IMG/VR virus record: IMGVR_UViG_3300021356_000015
Location: 1-64,000 of that record
DNA length: 64,000 nucleotides
Direction: 5' to 3' (one strand)
Source of the DNA: a virus
In this document: positions 40,450 to 49,466 of the stretch, piece after piece
Position numbering within the stretch: the first letter of the stretch is position 1
Layout: each line of letters starts with the position of its first letter
Position numbers and translations under genes: made by a program
The notes under the pieces: generated by a model
Seen by the model: only the letters and a program-made list of their open reading frames with translations
Databases searched by the model: none
Told to the model about the DNA's origin: nothing

Positions 40450-41718
40450 TTAGAATAAGTCACTTAGTTTCTTGGTCTTAGGGTTAGAGTCATGTGGCTT
40501 CTTGGCATCAACCTTCTTGATAGGCTCTTCAGGAATTTCCATGTTAGCGAAAGGATCAACCGAAGCTGGAGCTGAGCTACCCTTCAACCAATCAGTGCCT
40601 TCAAGAATCTTATCTTTGTCGAGCAAGACCTCAATGTTATCAACAGCACCTTCCCATTCTCGATCGATAGTCTCATAGATGGCATTTTGAATGGCATCTG
40701 GAATAGTCTTAGTGTGAAGCAACATAAGAGAGATGTTACTGTTTAGATTTGCTTGAATCAAAGCCAAGTTACTATGACCAACAACTCGATAGATGATATC
40801 ACCAATAGACTCTTTGACTTCTTTAGAGAAAAGATAGTCGATCTTAAAATCATCGTTCTCTTTCAAGAACTGAGAAATAATCTTATCTGCAGTCTTGTCA
40901 GTGATAGAGTAGTTGCGAAGCTTGCCGTTCTTCATCTCCTTTTGCCAAGTAACAACCGAAGGAATATTGTCTGACTTATCGCCGACCAAGATCTTCTTCA
41001 AGATAAACAAGTCACAGTCAACCTCGGTGATTTCAACCTTGTTGTCTTTGACCCACTGTAAGATATCGCCTTGATAACGATCGCGCATCATATGTTGACC
41101 GCCCATATTGAAGAGCATATCATCATTTGACAGATCAGAAGAAGCTGAAGCTTCCATAGCTTGAGTAAAGCCTTCGAAGGCATATAAGCTCTTCTTTGTA
41201 TTGTAGTACCAAATGGTATGAGCATCATTGGCCTCAGAATAATTAACCAACTGAATCAAGTCACGGTCACCAGTCCAAACGATACATGATTTACCACGGC
41301 CATTAAGCATTGTTGACCAACCAAAAAGTACATCGTCTGCCTCAGCGCCTTGAGTCTGGTGGATAGTAACACCCTTGCTCTTTAGAATCTCTTGGAACTG
41401 CTCGTAAGTACCGTAGACTGCATTCCAATCTACATCAGATGATTGCTTTCTAGTGCCTTTATAATCACTCTCAGGATATAGATCCTTACGCCACGATTTA
41501 GAGTCAACTGCAATGACAACATCGTCAACGAAGGCGTTAAGCTTGCGCATCTCAGAGGCAAAGTCAATGCACAACTTGCGCATAAATTGAGCGCGAGCTT
41601 TATCATCTCCTAAGAGCTTACCTGATTTTGGTTTAGGCATCACAAAGAGCCTGCTAAAGACGAAGTAGTTTCCGTCTATTAATAGAGTATGTTTTCCCAC
41701 CTTCATTTCTTCTTTCAT
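40450..41718 (-). CDS. rnh: FEN/RNase H-type 5'-3' exonuclease with clamp-binding-like tail
   Basis: 422 aa. Motifs of the 5'-nuclease (T4 RNase H) family: LLIDGNYFVFSR, FVDDVVIAVDS, QGAEADDVLFGW, WTGDRDLIQLV, and GDKSDNIPS (helix-hairpin-type region). It would remove RNA primers and 5' flaps. The C-terminal ~40 residues are Pro/Lys-rich and end KLSDLF, resembling a sliding-clamp binding peptide. It is longer than T4 RNase H (305 aa) because of an insertion in the middle and this tail. Confidence 0.8.
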   Translation of the reverse strand: MKEEMKVGKHTLLIDGNYFVFSRLFVMPKPKSGKLLGDDKARAQFMRKLCIDFASEMRKLNAFVDDVVIAVDSKSWRKDLYPESDYKGTRKQSSDVDWNAVYGTYEQFQEILKSKGVTIHQTQGAEADDVLFGWSTMLNGRGKSCIVWTGDRDLIQLVNYSEANDAHTIWYYNTKKSLYAFEGFTQAMEASASSDLSNDDMLFNMGGQHMMRDRYQGDILQWVKDNKVEITEVDCDLFILKKILVGDKSDNIPSVVTWQKEMKNGKLRNYSITDKTADKIISQFLKENDDFKIDYLFSKEVKESIGDIIYRVVGHSNLALIQANLNSNISLMLLHTKTIPDAIQNAIYETIDREWEGAVDNIEVLLDKDKILEGTDWLKGSSAPASVDPFANMEIPEEPIKKVDAKKPHDSNPKTKKLSDLF

Positions 41719-41766
41719 TTAAATATAACGAATTCAAGATTAACTTGAAAGCATTTTAACATTTTT

Positions 41767-42723
41767 TTACGAACGAATTATCGTTTGTATGTCATAAACA
41801 CAACTTAACATTGTAATTACCGGGTCGATCACATCAACTCTTTGAGCCTGGTGTTTAGCAACCGAAATAATGACTTGTGGAATATGTTTATTACTTTGAG
41901 TTTGTTCTTGATTTATGTATTCAATAAATTCTTCTCCAAGTGACTGAAGGACATCATCGACTCGATTAGCATAATTGCTAACCAACATTTGATAGTTTTT
42001 AGCTGGATCAGTCTCATTAAATATCAACTCAAATACATCTTTAAAGACTGAGTTGAATCGCTTGACGTCATCGACCGCAATCGTAGTAGTGCCTTGAGTC
42101 TTAAAACCTTGTAGCTTATTGAGAGTACTTCTAAGGTCAGGGAAGTTTCTACGAACGAACTCGACAAGAGCATCCTTCTCGATAGTCAAGCCTTCTTCCT
42201 TACAGATGTGATAGACTCGCTTGATATACTTCTTGGTCAACTCAGATTCTTCTTGCTTGTCGAAGTCAAAGTTAATGACCTCGAATCGACTCAAGACAGG
42301 ATCTGGAATCTTGTTGATGTAGTTACAAGTAGCAATGAATCGACTGTTAGAAGCAAACTGCTCCATCGTAGCACGCAAAGCCTTAAAGAATTGATCAGAA
42401 ACTCCGTCAACCTCATCGAGAATTACAACCTTAAATGCACCCGGATCATCCATAATAGAGACAGTAGAACAAAAGTCAATGATACGTGTACGAATCACAT
42501 CGACCGAAGTATCGGTTGATGCGTTAATGTAAAGATACGGTAGATTAAATTGATTAACGACTGCTTTAGCTGTTGAAGTCTTACCAGTACCAGGTGAACC
42601 TGCAAAAAGCATGTTTTGAACTAGGCCATCTTTAAACTTAGTCATAACTCGATCTGGCAAAATGAGATCGTCTAGATTTTTAGGTCGGTACTTTTCTGTA
42701 AAGAGCTGATTGATCGATTGCAT
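41767..42723 (-). CDS. 44: Clamp loader large subunit gp44
   Basis: 318 aa AAA+ ATPase, like T4 gp44 (319). TEKYRPKNLDDLILP at the start, Walker A FAGSPGTGKTSTAK near residues 40-53, Walker B VVILDEVDGVSD near 105-116, sensor 1 FIATCNYINKIPDPVLSRFE near 135-150 with the SRF arginine-finger motif. It opens and loads the sliding clamp onto DNA. No late-promoter motif precedes it; a plus-strand gene diverges ~60 bases away. Confidence 0.92.
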   Translation of the reverse strand: MQSINQLFTEKYRPKNLDDLILPDRVMTKFKDGLVQNMLFAGSPGTGKTSTAKAVVNQFNLPYLYINASTDTSVDVIRTRIIDFCSTVSIMDDPGAFKVVILDEVDGVSDQFFKALRATMEQFASNSRFIATCNYINKIPDPVLSRFEVINFDFDKQEESELTKKYIKRVYHICKEEGLTIEKDALVEFVRRNFPDLRSTLNKLQGFKTQGTTTIAVDDVKRFNSVFKDVFELIFNETDPAKNYQMLVSNYANRVDDVLQSLGEEFIEYINQEQTQSNKHIPQVIISVAKHQAQRVDVIDPVITMLSCVYDIQTIIRS

Positions 42724-42783
42724 ATTTATAGCTTTGTAAGTTATATGCTTAAAGGCACAAATTGTTTACGTGATAGATATTAT

Positions 42784-43290
42784 ATGATAGATTGGAGAAG
42801 GATTAAGATAGAAAGGACAAATGGGCCTTACCCAAAAAATCGTTACGGTGTTATACTAAGAAACTTGTTGAAGGTTCATAGAAAGTTTCTAGTTGAACAT
42901 AGACACATAAAAAGATGGGCCGAAAGCGATCAGTTTATAGAGTGTGCCATAAAAATGCAAAGACCTGGGCAGCGCGATGCCGCCTCAGTTAGGCTTTACT
43001 ATGACTGGGAAAATGAGAAGCCTGTCAGCTTAGAAGAGTTTAAGGAAGTGACCAACTACATAGATTGGCAATGCGCTATAAGCCTAAGACCCATCAAAGC
43101 CAAGTTTATGAATTTTGATTTAGAAAACTTTGTCCATCCAGAGTATCACGATACTTTGAACGCCCCAATGGTGGACAGTCGTATACTTAAAAGTTCAATT
43201 GAGTTTCGCAAGAAATGCAAAGAACTCCTGCTCAATGAGAGACAGGAGTTCCTTAAAGTTGCAAAGAAAGGCGCTAAACGCCGTCTTTAA
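42784..43290 (+). CDS. Hypothetical protein on the opposite strand, 168 aa
   Basis: The only convincing plus-strand gene in the window. The frame is open from 42718, but ATG 42784 (MIDWRRIKIERTNGPYPKNR) avoids overlap with the gp44 start. Composition is normal (WAESDQFIECAIKMQRP, VTNYIDWQCAISL), with basic N- and C-termini. No minus-strand gene competes. It diverges from gp44 and converges on the coiled-coil gene at 43294, three bases away. The family is not recognised. Confidence 0.75.
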   Translation: MIDWRRIKIERTNGPYPKNRYGVILRNLLKVHRKFLVEHRHIKRWAESDQFIECAIKMQRPGQRDAASVRLYYDWENEKPVSLEEFKEVTNYIDWQCAISLRPIKAKFMNFDLENFVHPEYHDTLNAPMVDSRILKSSIEFRKKCKELLLNERQEFLKVAKKGAKRRL

Positions 43291-43293
43291 TAT

Positions 43294-44967
43294 TTATAGT
43301 AATCTTTTAAATCTATCAGCAATAGAGCCTGATTTAAATGCATATGATTCTGTAACGTTTTCATAATTAAAAGATTCTTGAGGTAAATCTCTAAGTTCTT
43401 GTTGCTTTTCGGTTTTTTGATTTTTTAAAGATTCTATCTCTGATTCAAGCGCGGTCATTTCTTGACCTAATGAATCGTTTTCTCTAAAATCTTGTTCTAT
43501 TTGATCCATTTGATCTCTAAGAGCTTGCAATTGCTCTTGATGATCGTCTGCTCGATCTGCTTCTGGAGTCGACCTTAAAGAGTCATATTCTGACTGAACC
43601 CTTGCATATTCTTGACCAGCTTCTGAATTTTGCATTTCTTCTCTTTTAGAGTCTAAATCTGCTTCTTTATCAGTTATTTGTTGATCTAGATCGTCAATTT
43701 CCTGTTGTATTTGTTCTGCTGTACGCTCTTCGCCGCCATCGTCTGCTGGATCTGGTTCTGAACTTGAATCATCTTCTTCATCGTCTGATGATCTTACGCC
43801 TGCTTCTGCTTTAATAGCCTTATATTTTGACTTTAACTCCTCTGCTCTCTCATTAAATTCAGCCAGTGCATTTGAAGCATCGACGTCGTCTTCATATCCA
43901 AAAGCGTCCTTCATTGTCTTTTTGCTTAAAGCTTGGTCTGCATTGATAAATCTAGTACTAGCATCGCTCGCTGCTTTCTTTTCTTCAGAAGTAGATTCTT
44001 TAGTTAGATTCATCTTATCGGAGAAATCAAGATATGCATCATTAAATTCCTTAAGTTTATCCAAAGCATCTTTTTCATCCCCTTGAGCATTTGCTATTTT
44101 ATCGTCTAATTCAGCCTGAGCTTCTTCAGCATCAGCCTTAGCTTGTGCTAGACGCTCATCGGCTTCTTTAGCATCCTTTTTAGATCTTTCTAGTTGATCT
44201 GCTTCTAACCTCTTTATTCTATCTTCGTCCTCTATAAATTCATCCCATGCATTTCTTTCTGCCTCAATATTTGCATCCTCTATATTTCTATCTATAGTTA
44301 GCTTTTGAGCCTCCCATCTAGCTGACATTATAGGAGACGTAATTTTATTATCTCCCAATAATTTGGTAATTGCAGACTGTGCATCTGCAGAGTCTCTATC
44401 AAATTTTTTGTCTTTATCTTGCTTTTCTCTGTCTATCTTAGCTGAAACTTGAGTCTTTAATGTTTCTAATTTTTTATCTCTTTGCATTCTTAGCCTTTGT
44501 TTCTTAGCTGGATCTTTCTCGGCCTTAATCGCATCATTAAGCTTATCTTTAATTTTATCAAGAGCCACCTCTACCTTTTCTGGCTTCTCTTCAGCAAATT
44601 TTAAAGCAAATACTTTTTTATCAGTATCTATAGACGCTTTGGTAGCCGCCATTTTTTTGTAAGATGCACCTAGTTTTGCAGCAGCTCCCATATCTTTAAA
44701 CATTTGCATCATCATTTCACCAGCTGTGGCTTCATTAAGAGCATTATTTAAAAAATCATTAGTAATAGAATCAATAGCTTCGTCTATATTCTCATCAATT
44801 TGCTTGGACAATGTCTCTAGATTACCTAAAATATTGTCTACGTCATCTAAGATAGAAGTAGTGTTTGATGGAGTAGTTACTGCTCCCTTTGAATCGATTG
44901 TAGTTTCAGTGTTCTTCTCTGCAGAAGTAAACTCCTCAAACATTTTTAGCTTGTTCTTTAGTTTCAT
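43294..44967 (-). CDS. Large charged coiled-coil protein with capsid-targeting-like N-terminus
   Basis: 557 aa, Glu/Lys/Asp-rich, predicted almost entirely as long coiled coil (EADERLAQAKADAEEAQAEL; LDQQITDKEADLDSKREEMQ). The start MKLKNKLKMFEEFTSAEKN resembles the MKxLxLFEQF leader shared by other late proteins here. The C-terminus (NVTESYAFKSGSIADRFKRL) is basic. A late motif precedes it and it directly follows the capsid gene. A prohead core or internal head protein is a reasonable guess. Confidence 0.55.
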   Translation of the reverse strand: MKLKNKLKMFEEFTSAEKNTETTIDSKGAVTTPSNTTSILDDVDNILGNLETLSKQIDENIDEAIDSITNDFLNNALNEATAGEMMMQMFKDMGAAAKLGASYKKMAATKASIDTDKKVFALKFAEEKPEKVEVALDKIKDKLNDAIKAEKDPAKKQRLRMQRDKKLETLKTQVSAKIDREKQDKDKKFDRDSADAQSAITKLLGDNKITSPIMSARWEAQKLTIDRNIEDANIEAERNAWDEFIEDEDRIKRLEADQLERSKKDAKEADERLAQAKADAEEAQAELDDKIANAQGDEKDALDKLKEFNDAYLDFSDKMNLTKESTSEEKKAASDASTRFINADQALSKKTMKDAFGYEDDVDASNALAEFNERAEELKSKYKAIKAEAGVRSSDDEEDDSSSEPDPADDGGEERTAEQIQQEIDDLDQQITDKEADLDSKREEMQNSEAGQEYARVQSEYDSLRSTPEADRADDHQEQLQALRDQMDQIEQDFRENDSLGQEMTALESEIESLKNQKTEKQQELRDLPQESFNYENVTESYAFKSGSIADRFKRLL

Positions 44968-44991
44968 ATTGATAGTTTATTATATTATCGT

Positions 44992-45004
44992 TTTTGTATA
45001 TATC
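44992..45004 (-). promoter_or_regulatory. Late-promoter-like motif
   Basis: The minus strand reads GGATATATACAAA, 25 bases before the start at 44967. Confidence 0.6.
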
Positions 45005-45029
45005 CTCTCGTCTGGCCTAAATTTGAAGC

Positions 45030-45059
45030 AAAAAGAAAGCCCGCATTCGCGGGCTTTCC
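45030..45059 (-). terminator. Intrinsic terminator after the major capsid gene
   Basis: A perfect stem AAAGCCCGC / GCGGGCTTT with loop GAAT, then CTTTTT on the minus strand. Confidence 0.88.
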
Positions 45060-45089
45060 TTATAATGTATTGAATTCTAATCTTTAAGA

Positions 45090-46562
45090 TTATAGCTCTA
45101 GATTATTAACATTGAATGAGATGTACTGAGTCTCTGGGTGGAAGCCAGCCTCAACTAGTGCGTAGCGAGACTTAACTGCAACCTTAGGAGCCATAGTACC
45201 CTCAGCGATAGTCTGTACTGATTCAGCCATCAAGTAAGGCATGAATACTAGACCAGGACCGTTACCGTCGCCCTTACGACCGACTAGAACGTTGTGACCT
45301 TGAGCGTCGCCTTCGAATGGTAGTAGAGGATCAGTGTAAACATTGATACCTGCAACAGATCCAACTGGGTAGATTGCACCTGCAACCTGGTTGAATGTGT
45401 TAGCCATTGGGTTTGGTACGAAACCAGCAACACCTTGTAGAGCTGAAGCCAATTTAGCGTCAACAACTGCGAAGTTACCAGCACCTCTTCTGCCTCTGTT
45501 AGCAATCAAGTTAGCAGCAGCTAGAATGTTAGTTAGAACTCTTCTGTGTGCTTCACCTCTGGTTTCACCAGGGTATGCAGCAGCTGCAGCAGTTAGATTT
45601 AGTGTGCCTTCAGCGTTTGCTGTAGCGTTTAAGAATCCAGCAGCACCTGCGTTAGTGATAGCAAGAGCTCTCATAGCACCAAGGATGTGAGAGTTGATAG
45701 ACTGAGTTAACTCGTTAGTTAGAACTGACTCAACCTGAGCAACAGCGTCAACGCCGAACTGCTTTAGGTCTTGAACCTGCTCACGAGTAACAGCAGCTGC
45801 AACTTGGAAAGTTTCAGCAGCAACTGACTTGCTGAATAGGCTCATGCCCATTAGTCTGTCAGCTGTTGATTCACCAGTGTTTCTGTCGTATGGAGTAGCG
45901 AATCCAGGCTCGTTAGCTCCACCTGCGTTAGCACCAGAGAAACCGATGATGTGATCGTCAAGAGCCTTAACTAGCTCAACTGCATCATCAAATAGATTAG
46001 CAACTGTAGTGATACCCGCCTGAGCTGGATCGTCAATAGCATCTTGACCAGCAGCCTCAACTCTGTAGATGTCCTTACCGTCGATTCTTGATGCACCAAC
46101 TAGAGTACCGTAAGATGGGTCAACAGGAGCACCGTCAGTCTTGATGTAAGATGGCGCTTCAGCGTTATCAGTTCTACCTCCAGCGTAAGTGAAGTCTAGG
46201 TAAGATAGAAGACCCATAGGACCTGCCATAGGAACAACAGGAACTAGATCAAGACCGATAGTCTGAGCAGCTACCTGCATTGCCAATGGTAGTAGGGTTG
46301 GAGCCTTATCTCCTGAGCCAGGAGTACCTGCTGCTGCACCAACGTTGGCACCTTGAGTAGGTAGAACTACGTCTCCCATACCTGTTAGGTTCATTGGACC
46401 TGGGTTGTTTGACAAGGACATGATGTTTGCGTCCTCGTATAGCTTGTGATTGTGGCAGTATTCGCTCATCCAAGCTAGCTTGTTGGAATCAGTGATACCA
46501 GTAGCCTCCTCGATAATTGGAGCCCAAGTATTTCTGATTTCCGCTTCATTAATTCTTTGCAT
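45090..46562 (-). CDS. 23: Major capsid protein gp23
   Basis: 490 aa, T4 gp23 is 521. The start MQRINEAEIRNTWAPIIEEA and the following TGMGDVVLP are typical of the gp23 family N-terminus removed by the prohead protease. LVPVVPMAGPMGLLSYLDFTY, the EQVQDLKQFGVDAVAQVESV region and the C-terminal PKVAVKSRYALVEAGFHPE are characteristic. It forms the head shell. Its messenger has a long (~75 base) leader containing a small hairpin, and a strong terminator, both fitting high expression. Confidence 0.93.
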   Translation of the reverse strand: MQRINEAEIRNTWAPIIEEATGITDSNKLAWMSEYCHNHKLYEDANIMSLSNNPGPMNLTGMGDVVLPTQGANVGAAAGTPGSGDKAPTLLPLAMQVAAQTIGLDLVPVVPMAGPMGLLSYLDFTYAGGRTDNAEAPSYIKTDGAPVDPSYGTLVGASRIDGKDIYRVEAAGQDAIDDPAQAGITTVANLFDDAVELVKALDDHIIGFSGANAGGANEPGFATPYDRNTGESTADRLMGMSLFSKSVAAETFQVAAAVTREQVQDLKQFGVDAVAQVESVLTNELTQSINSHILGAMRALAITNAGAAGFLNATANAEGTLNLTAAAAAYPGETRGEAHRRVLTNILAAANLIANRGRRGAGNFAVVDAKLASALQGVAGFVPNPMANTFNQVAGAIYPVGSVAGINVYTDPLLPFEGDAQGHNVLVGRKGDGNGPGLVFMPYLMAESVQTIAEGTMAPKVAVKSRYALVEAGFHPETQYISFNVNNLEL

Positions 46563-46660
46563 AATTAATTTTTTCTTTTTTTGCGGTTTATTTGAATTTC
46601 GACATTTACTTGGGCTTTCTGCTTCTGTCGCCCTATCGTCGATAGTTTATTATATATTCT
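46563..46660 (-). promoter_or_regulatory. Late promoter and long leader of the capsid gene
   Basis: The motif AGAATATATAATAAA (46647-46660 on the minus strand) lies ~85 bases before the ATG, unlike 15-40 elsewhere. The leader contains CTATCGACGATAG, a small perfect hairpin near the expected messenger 5' end that could stabilise it. Confidence 0.55.
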
Positions 46661-46662
46661 TA

Positions 46663-47112
46663 TTATTTTTCTCTACGGGCTTTATATTCACTTTCAGCCT
46701 TTTTCTGTAGCTTAGCAATTAATTTAATTGCATCAGCCAAAAGAAGATTATCCCAATCAACCTTAACTCGATGTGAATCGCCATAAGGATCTGAAAACCA
46801 CTCTATGAAACCTTTACCCCAGCCTGCTATACCATAATCAAATGGGCCATCATCTGTATTGATTCCCATTGCGCCTTGGATGGCATCCATGGTATTAAAG
46901 GTAAACAAAGGGCCGTCCCAATCAGGAGGATTAGTTTGAACTGTATAATTTGTTTGATACATTTGCTTGCCGTCAGCATCTTCTTCGGCAGCATATTGTA
47001 ACATTTTCTTAGCAAACCCCGGATTGGATTTTACTTTATCATTAACGTCTACTGTCTTTTCAGTAATAAGATGCTCTTTAGTAAACTGTTCAAAAAGTTT
47101 TACGTATTTCAT
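46663..47112 (-). CDS. Late protein with capsid-targeting-like N-terminus, 149 aa
   Basis: Begins MKYVKLFEQFTKEHLITE, almost the same leader as the 112-aa gene at 49117. The mature part (AGWGKGFIEWFSDPYGDSHR) is a small mixed fold, unrecognised, with a basic helical end. It lies between the protease-scaffold fusion (one-base overlap) and the capsid gene, in the T4 position of gp22. A packaged or core protein is likely. Confidence 0.55.
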   Translation of the reverse strand: MKYVKLFEQFTKEHLITEKTVDVNDKVKSNPGFAKKMLQYAAEEDADGKQMYQTNYTVQTNPPDWDGPLFTFNTMDAIQGAMGINTDDGPFDYGIAGWGKGFIEWFSDPYGDSHRVKVDWDNLLLADAIKLIAKLQKKAESEYKARREK

Positions 47113-49058
47113 TACTTTTTAAATCTCTTCTTTAGTTCGTCAGCGTAAGTAGAAACGTCGTACATTGGCTTAGTCTCTTCTTGAACTGACTTGTTTTCGT
47201 TGACCATCTCTAACTTCTGCATAACAGCCTTAGACTCTCTTAGGTCTCTAGTCTGCCAGAAGTTTGAAACTTGATACTCGGTATTTAGAGTAAAGTACTT
47301 AGACTGTGCTAGGATCTGTGCCTGCTTAGACTCAGATAGTGCCTCCCACTGTTCTTTGTACTCAGATGGCATCGCCTGTAGAACGAAAGGCTCAGCGTTT
47401 CTGTTCTCAACGATCAACTGTGAAGACTCGATTAGAGAAACAATCTGTGCTTCAGTCATGAAGCCACGCTTTGCAACAGCTTGTCTAACCTCCTTCTTAG
47501 CATCCTCGTTCAACTCGTTGTACTTAGACTGAGTAGAACCTGAAACGATTCTAAAGAATGATGGGTTCTCGTTCTCTTTGATTAGCGCCTTCTCAACTAG
47601 AGTGTCAAGCTTAGAGCTGATCTCAGTCTTGTAAGCCTCTAGCGGATCGTGAGCACCTTCTTCACCAACATCGGACTTAGCCGGATCTTCTCCGTCCTTA
47701 GTTTCATCTTCAACCTCAGAGTCTGACTTCTTAAGGTCAGCCTTTAGATCCTCAGCATCTGTTGTTGCATCTTTAATATCATCAGAAACTTCACCTTCTT
47801 TAGAGTTATCTCCGATCTTGTCGTCGTCAAGCTCATCGATGTCCTTACCAGCTTCAGTACCTTCTTCTTCAGTAACTAGGTTCTCGTTGATAGACTCAGC
47901 AATGTACTGTGCGTATTCAGTAACTGACTCCAAGTTCTCTTTCAAGTAGTCAACGTACTCGATCAACTTGTCATTCTCAGTGAAACCTTCGTTGCTAGCC
48001 TCAGCGATGTAGTTAGCGTACTCCTTCAACTTGTTTACTGACTCAGCAACAGTCTCAGTGTAACTAATGGACTCTTCAACCTTCTCAGCGATTTTCTCAG
48101 AGTATTGAATACCTTGATCTGCCTTCTCAGCAATGTGCTCTGAATATTGAATAGACTGATCTAACTTCTCAGCAACGTGCTCAGCGTATTGAATACCGTT
48201 GTCAGCTTGTTCAGCTACATATTCGGTGTACTGAATGTTCTTGTCTAATTGCTCTGCCAAGTATTGTGTATACTCAGAGATTCTATTAACGTTCTCAACT
48301 AAATGATCGTTGTGAGCGATAACTTCTTGGATTTGTTCTGTAATTGAAGTGTTATCAGAACCAGTCTTGACTTCGTCGATAGAGTCCTTTAGAGTCTTAA
48401 TCTCTTCAGCCAAGTACTCTGTATACTTATTGAAGTCATTTGCGTTTACAAATTCTTCCATTTTTTCTGTATTGTTTTGATTTGAGTTTGTTGTTTCTAA
48501 TACTTGAGGTGTTCCGATTTCGTAGATGAATAGATTATCATCGTTAGAAAAGCCGTAAGACTCATTTACTCTTGAGAGTTCGGCATTCTCGAAACCAGGA
48601 TCTGCAACTAGATCGTATGTAAATAGCTGCTTGATTTTTACCTTTCCGCTAGACTCCACAGTACCTGCAGCTCTAGAAGAAATTTGCAACGGAACACCTG
48701 CATCAACCAAAGCCTTAGCTTGTCTACCAGCGTCAGTATCAAGTAGTCTAATTCTACCTCTTACTTGCTTAGAGTCTCCATCATAAAAAAGTTCCTCGAT
48801 CACATGAGAAACATTCTTCAATGAGATATCAAATTGTTGCGGGTGGTCCAATTCGCCTAGAAGTTTAGACGACTTGATTTTATTTTGTAGTGCTTCAATT
48901 TGGGGAACGTATTCATCCTCTGTATAAATACGATTATTCTTGTTCTTAGAGTCAATCTCTCCAAAAACACCCTCTAGCACATAGTCTTTAGATTCACCAG
49001 CAACTGCTAAGCTACCAGACGATCTCTCGACTATCAATAAATTTTTTAAATCTGCCAT
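47112..49058 (-). CDS. 21: Prohead protease gp21 fused to scaffold-like repeat region
   Basis: 648 aa. Residues 1-~185 are the gp21-type serine protease: EGVFGEIDSKNKNNRIYTED, GELDHPQQF with the catalytic His and LQISSRAAGTV with the catalytic Ser. From ~200 to 405 a repeat of about 14 residues built on (I)QYxExxAExxDxG recurs roughly ten times and should form a long helical or coiled-coil rod. An acidic part follows, then a helical C-terminus (KAVMQKLEMVNENKS). T4 gp21 has ~212 aa and gp22 scaffold is a separate gene, so this looks like a protease-scaffold fusion. Confidence 0.8.
   Translation of the reverse strand: MADLKNLLIVERSSGSLAVAGESKDYVLEGVFGEIDSKNKNNRIYTEDEYVPQIEALQNKIKSSKLLGELDHPQQFDISLKNVSHVIEELFYDGDSKQVRGRIRLLDTDAGRQAKALVDAGVPLQISSRAAGTVESSGKVKIKQLFTYDLVADPGFENAELSRVNESYGFSNDDNLFIYEIGTPQVLETTNSNQNNTEKMEEFVNANDFNKYTEYLAEEIKTLKDSIDEVKTGSDNTSITEQIQEVIAHNDHLVENVNRISEYTQYLAEQLDKNIQYTEYVAEQADNGIQYAEHVAEKLDQSIQYSEHIAEKADQGIQYSEKIAEKVEESISYTETVAESVNKLKEYANYIAEASNEGFTENDKLIEYVDYLKENLESVTEYAQYIAESINENLVTEEEGTEAGKDIDELDDDKIGDNSKEGEVSDDIKDATTDAEDLKADLKKSDSEVEDETKDGEDPAKSDVGEEGAHDPLEAYKTEISSKLDTLVEKALIKENENPSFFRIVSGSTQSKYNELNEDAKKEVRQAVAKRGFMTEAQIVSLIESSQLIVENRNAEPFVLQAMPSEYKEQWEALSESKQAQILAQSKYFTLNTEYQVSNFWQTRDLRESKAVMQKLEMVNENKSVQEETKPMYDVSTYADELKKRFKK
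47900..48440 (-). repeat. ~14-residue (42-bp) degenerate repeats in the protease-scaffold fusion
   Basis: About ten imperfect copies, e.g. QYTEYVAEQADNGI, QYAEHVAEKLDQSI, QYSEHIAEKADQGI, QYSEKIAEKVEESI. The period of 14 equals two heptads, suggesting an extended coiled coil grown by unit duplication. Confidence 0.75.
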
Positions 49059-49075
49059 TATATGGGTCTATTTTT

Positions 49076-49086
49076 GTTATATATCT
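49076..49086 (-). promoter_or_regulatory. Late-promoter-like motif before gp21
   Basis: The minus strand reads AGATATATAAC, 18 bases before the start at 49058. Confidence 0.6.
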
Positions 49087-49116
49087 GCTTTCTTTGTAGT
49101 AAAAATCACTAAATGA

Positions 49117-49455
49117 TTAGATACCTAATCCGCCGTCATCTTCCTCTGCCTCTTTCTCTTCTTTCTCTTTCTCTTTTTCTTCTTCAGCCTGTTCGGCACC
49201 ATAGTCGTTAAAGGCTTTTTTTATAGCCGACATAGCCTCTATAGAGAAAGATCCCTCACCATACTTATCGTAAAAATATTGCTCGATTTCCTTCTCTGTA
49301 TCAGAAGAAATAATGGCTCCTAGAATCTCTTGAGCAGAAATCTTTTTACCCTTTACAGTAATAACTGAATCTACTTCTACCTTAGAGTCATCTCCTGCCA
49401 AAACTGAATCTTTGGTCTCTTTTATAAATTGTTCAAATAATCTTAAGTATTTCAT
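49117..49455 (-). CDS. Prohead core/internal protein, gp67/gp68 position, 112 aa
   Basis: Begins MKYLRLFEQFIKETKDSVLA, a capsid-targeting-like leader, and ends in a highly acidic Glu-rich tail (EEEKEKEKEEKEAEEDDGG). Small acidic genes lie between portal and protease in T4 (67, 68), and this one occupies that place, 11 bases after the portal stop. It probably helps form the prohead core and is cleaved on maturation. Confidence 0.55.
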   Translation of the reverse strand: MKYLRLFEQFIKETKDSVLAGDDSKVEVDSVITVKGKKISAQEILGAIISSDTEKEIEQYFYDKYGEGSFSIEAMSAIKKAFNDYGAEQAEEEKEKEKEEKEAEEDDGGLGI

Positions 49456-49466
49456 GTTTAGTTAGG

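Noticed and set aside
42718-42783. Upstream extension of the plus-strand gene (start at 42718)
   Set aside because: It would overlap the gp44 start and add a hydrophobic unlikely N-terminus; ATG 42784 is preferred.
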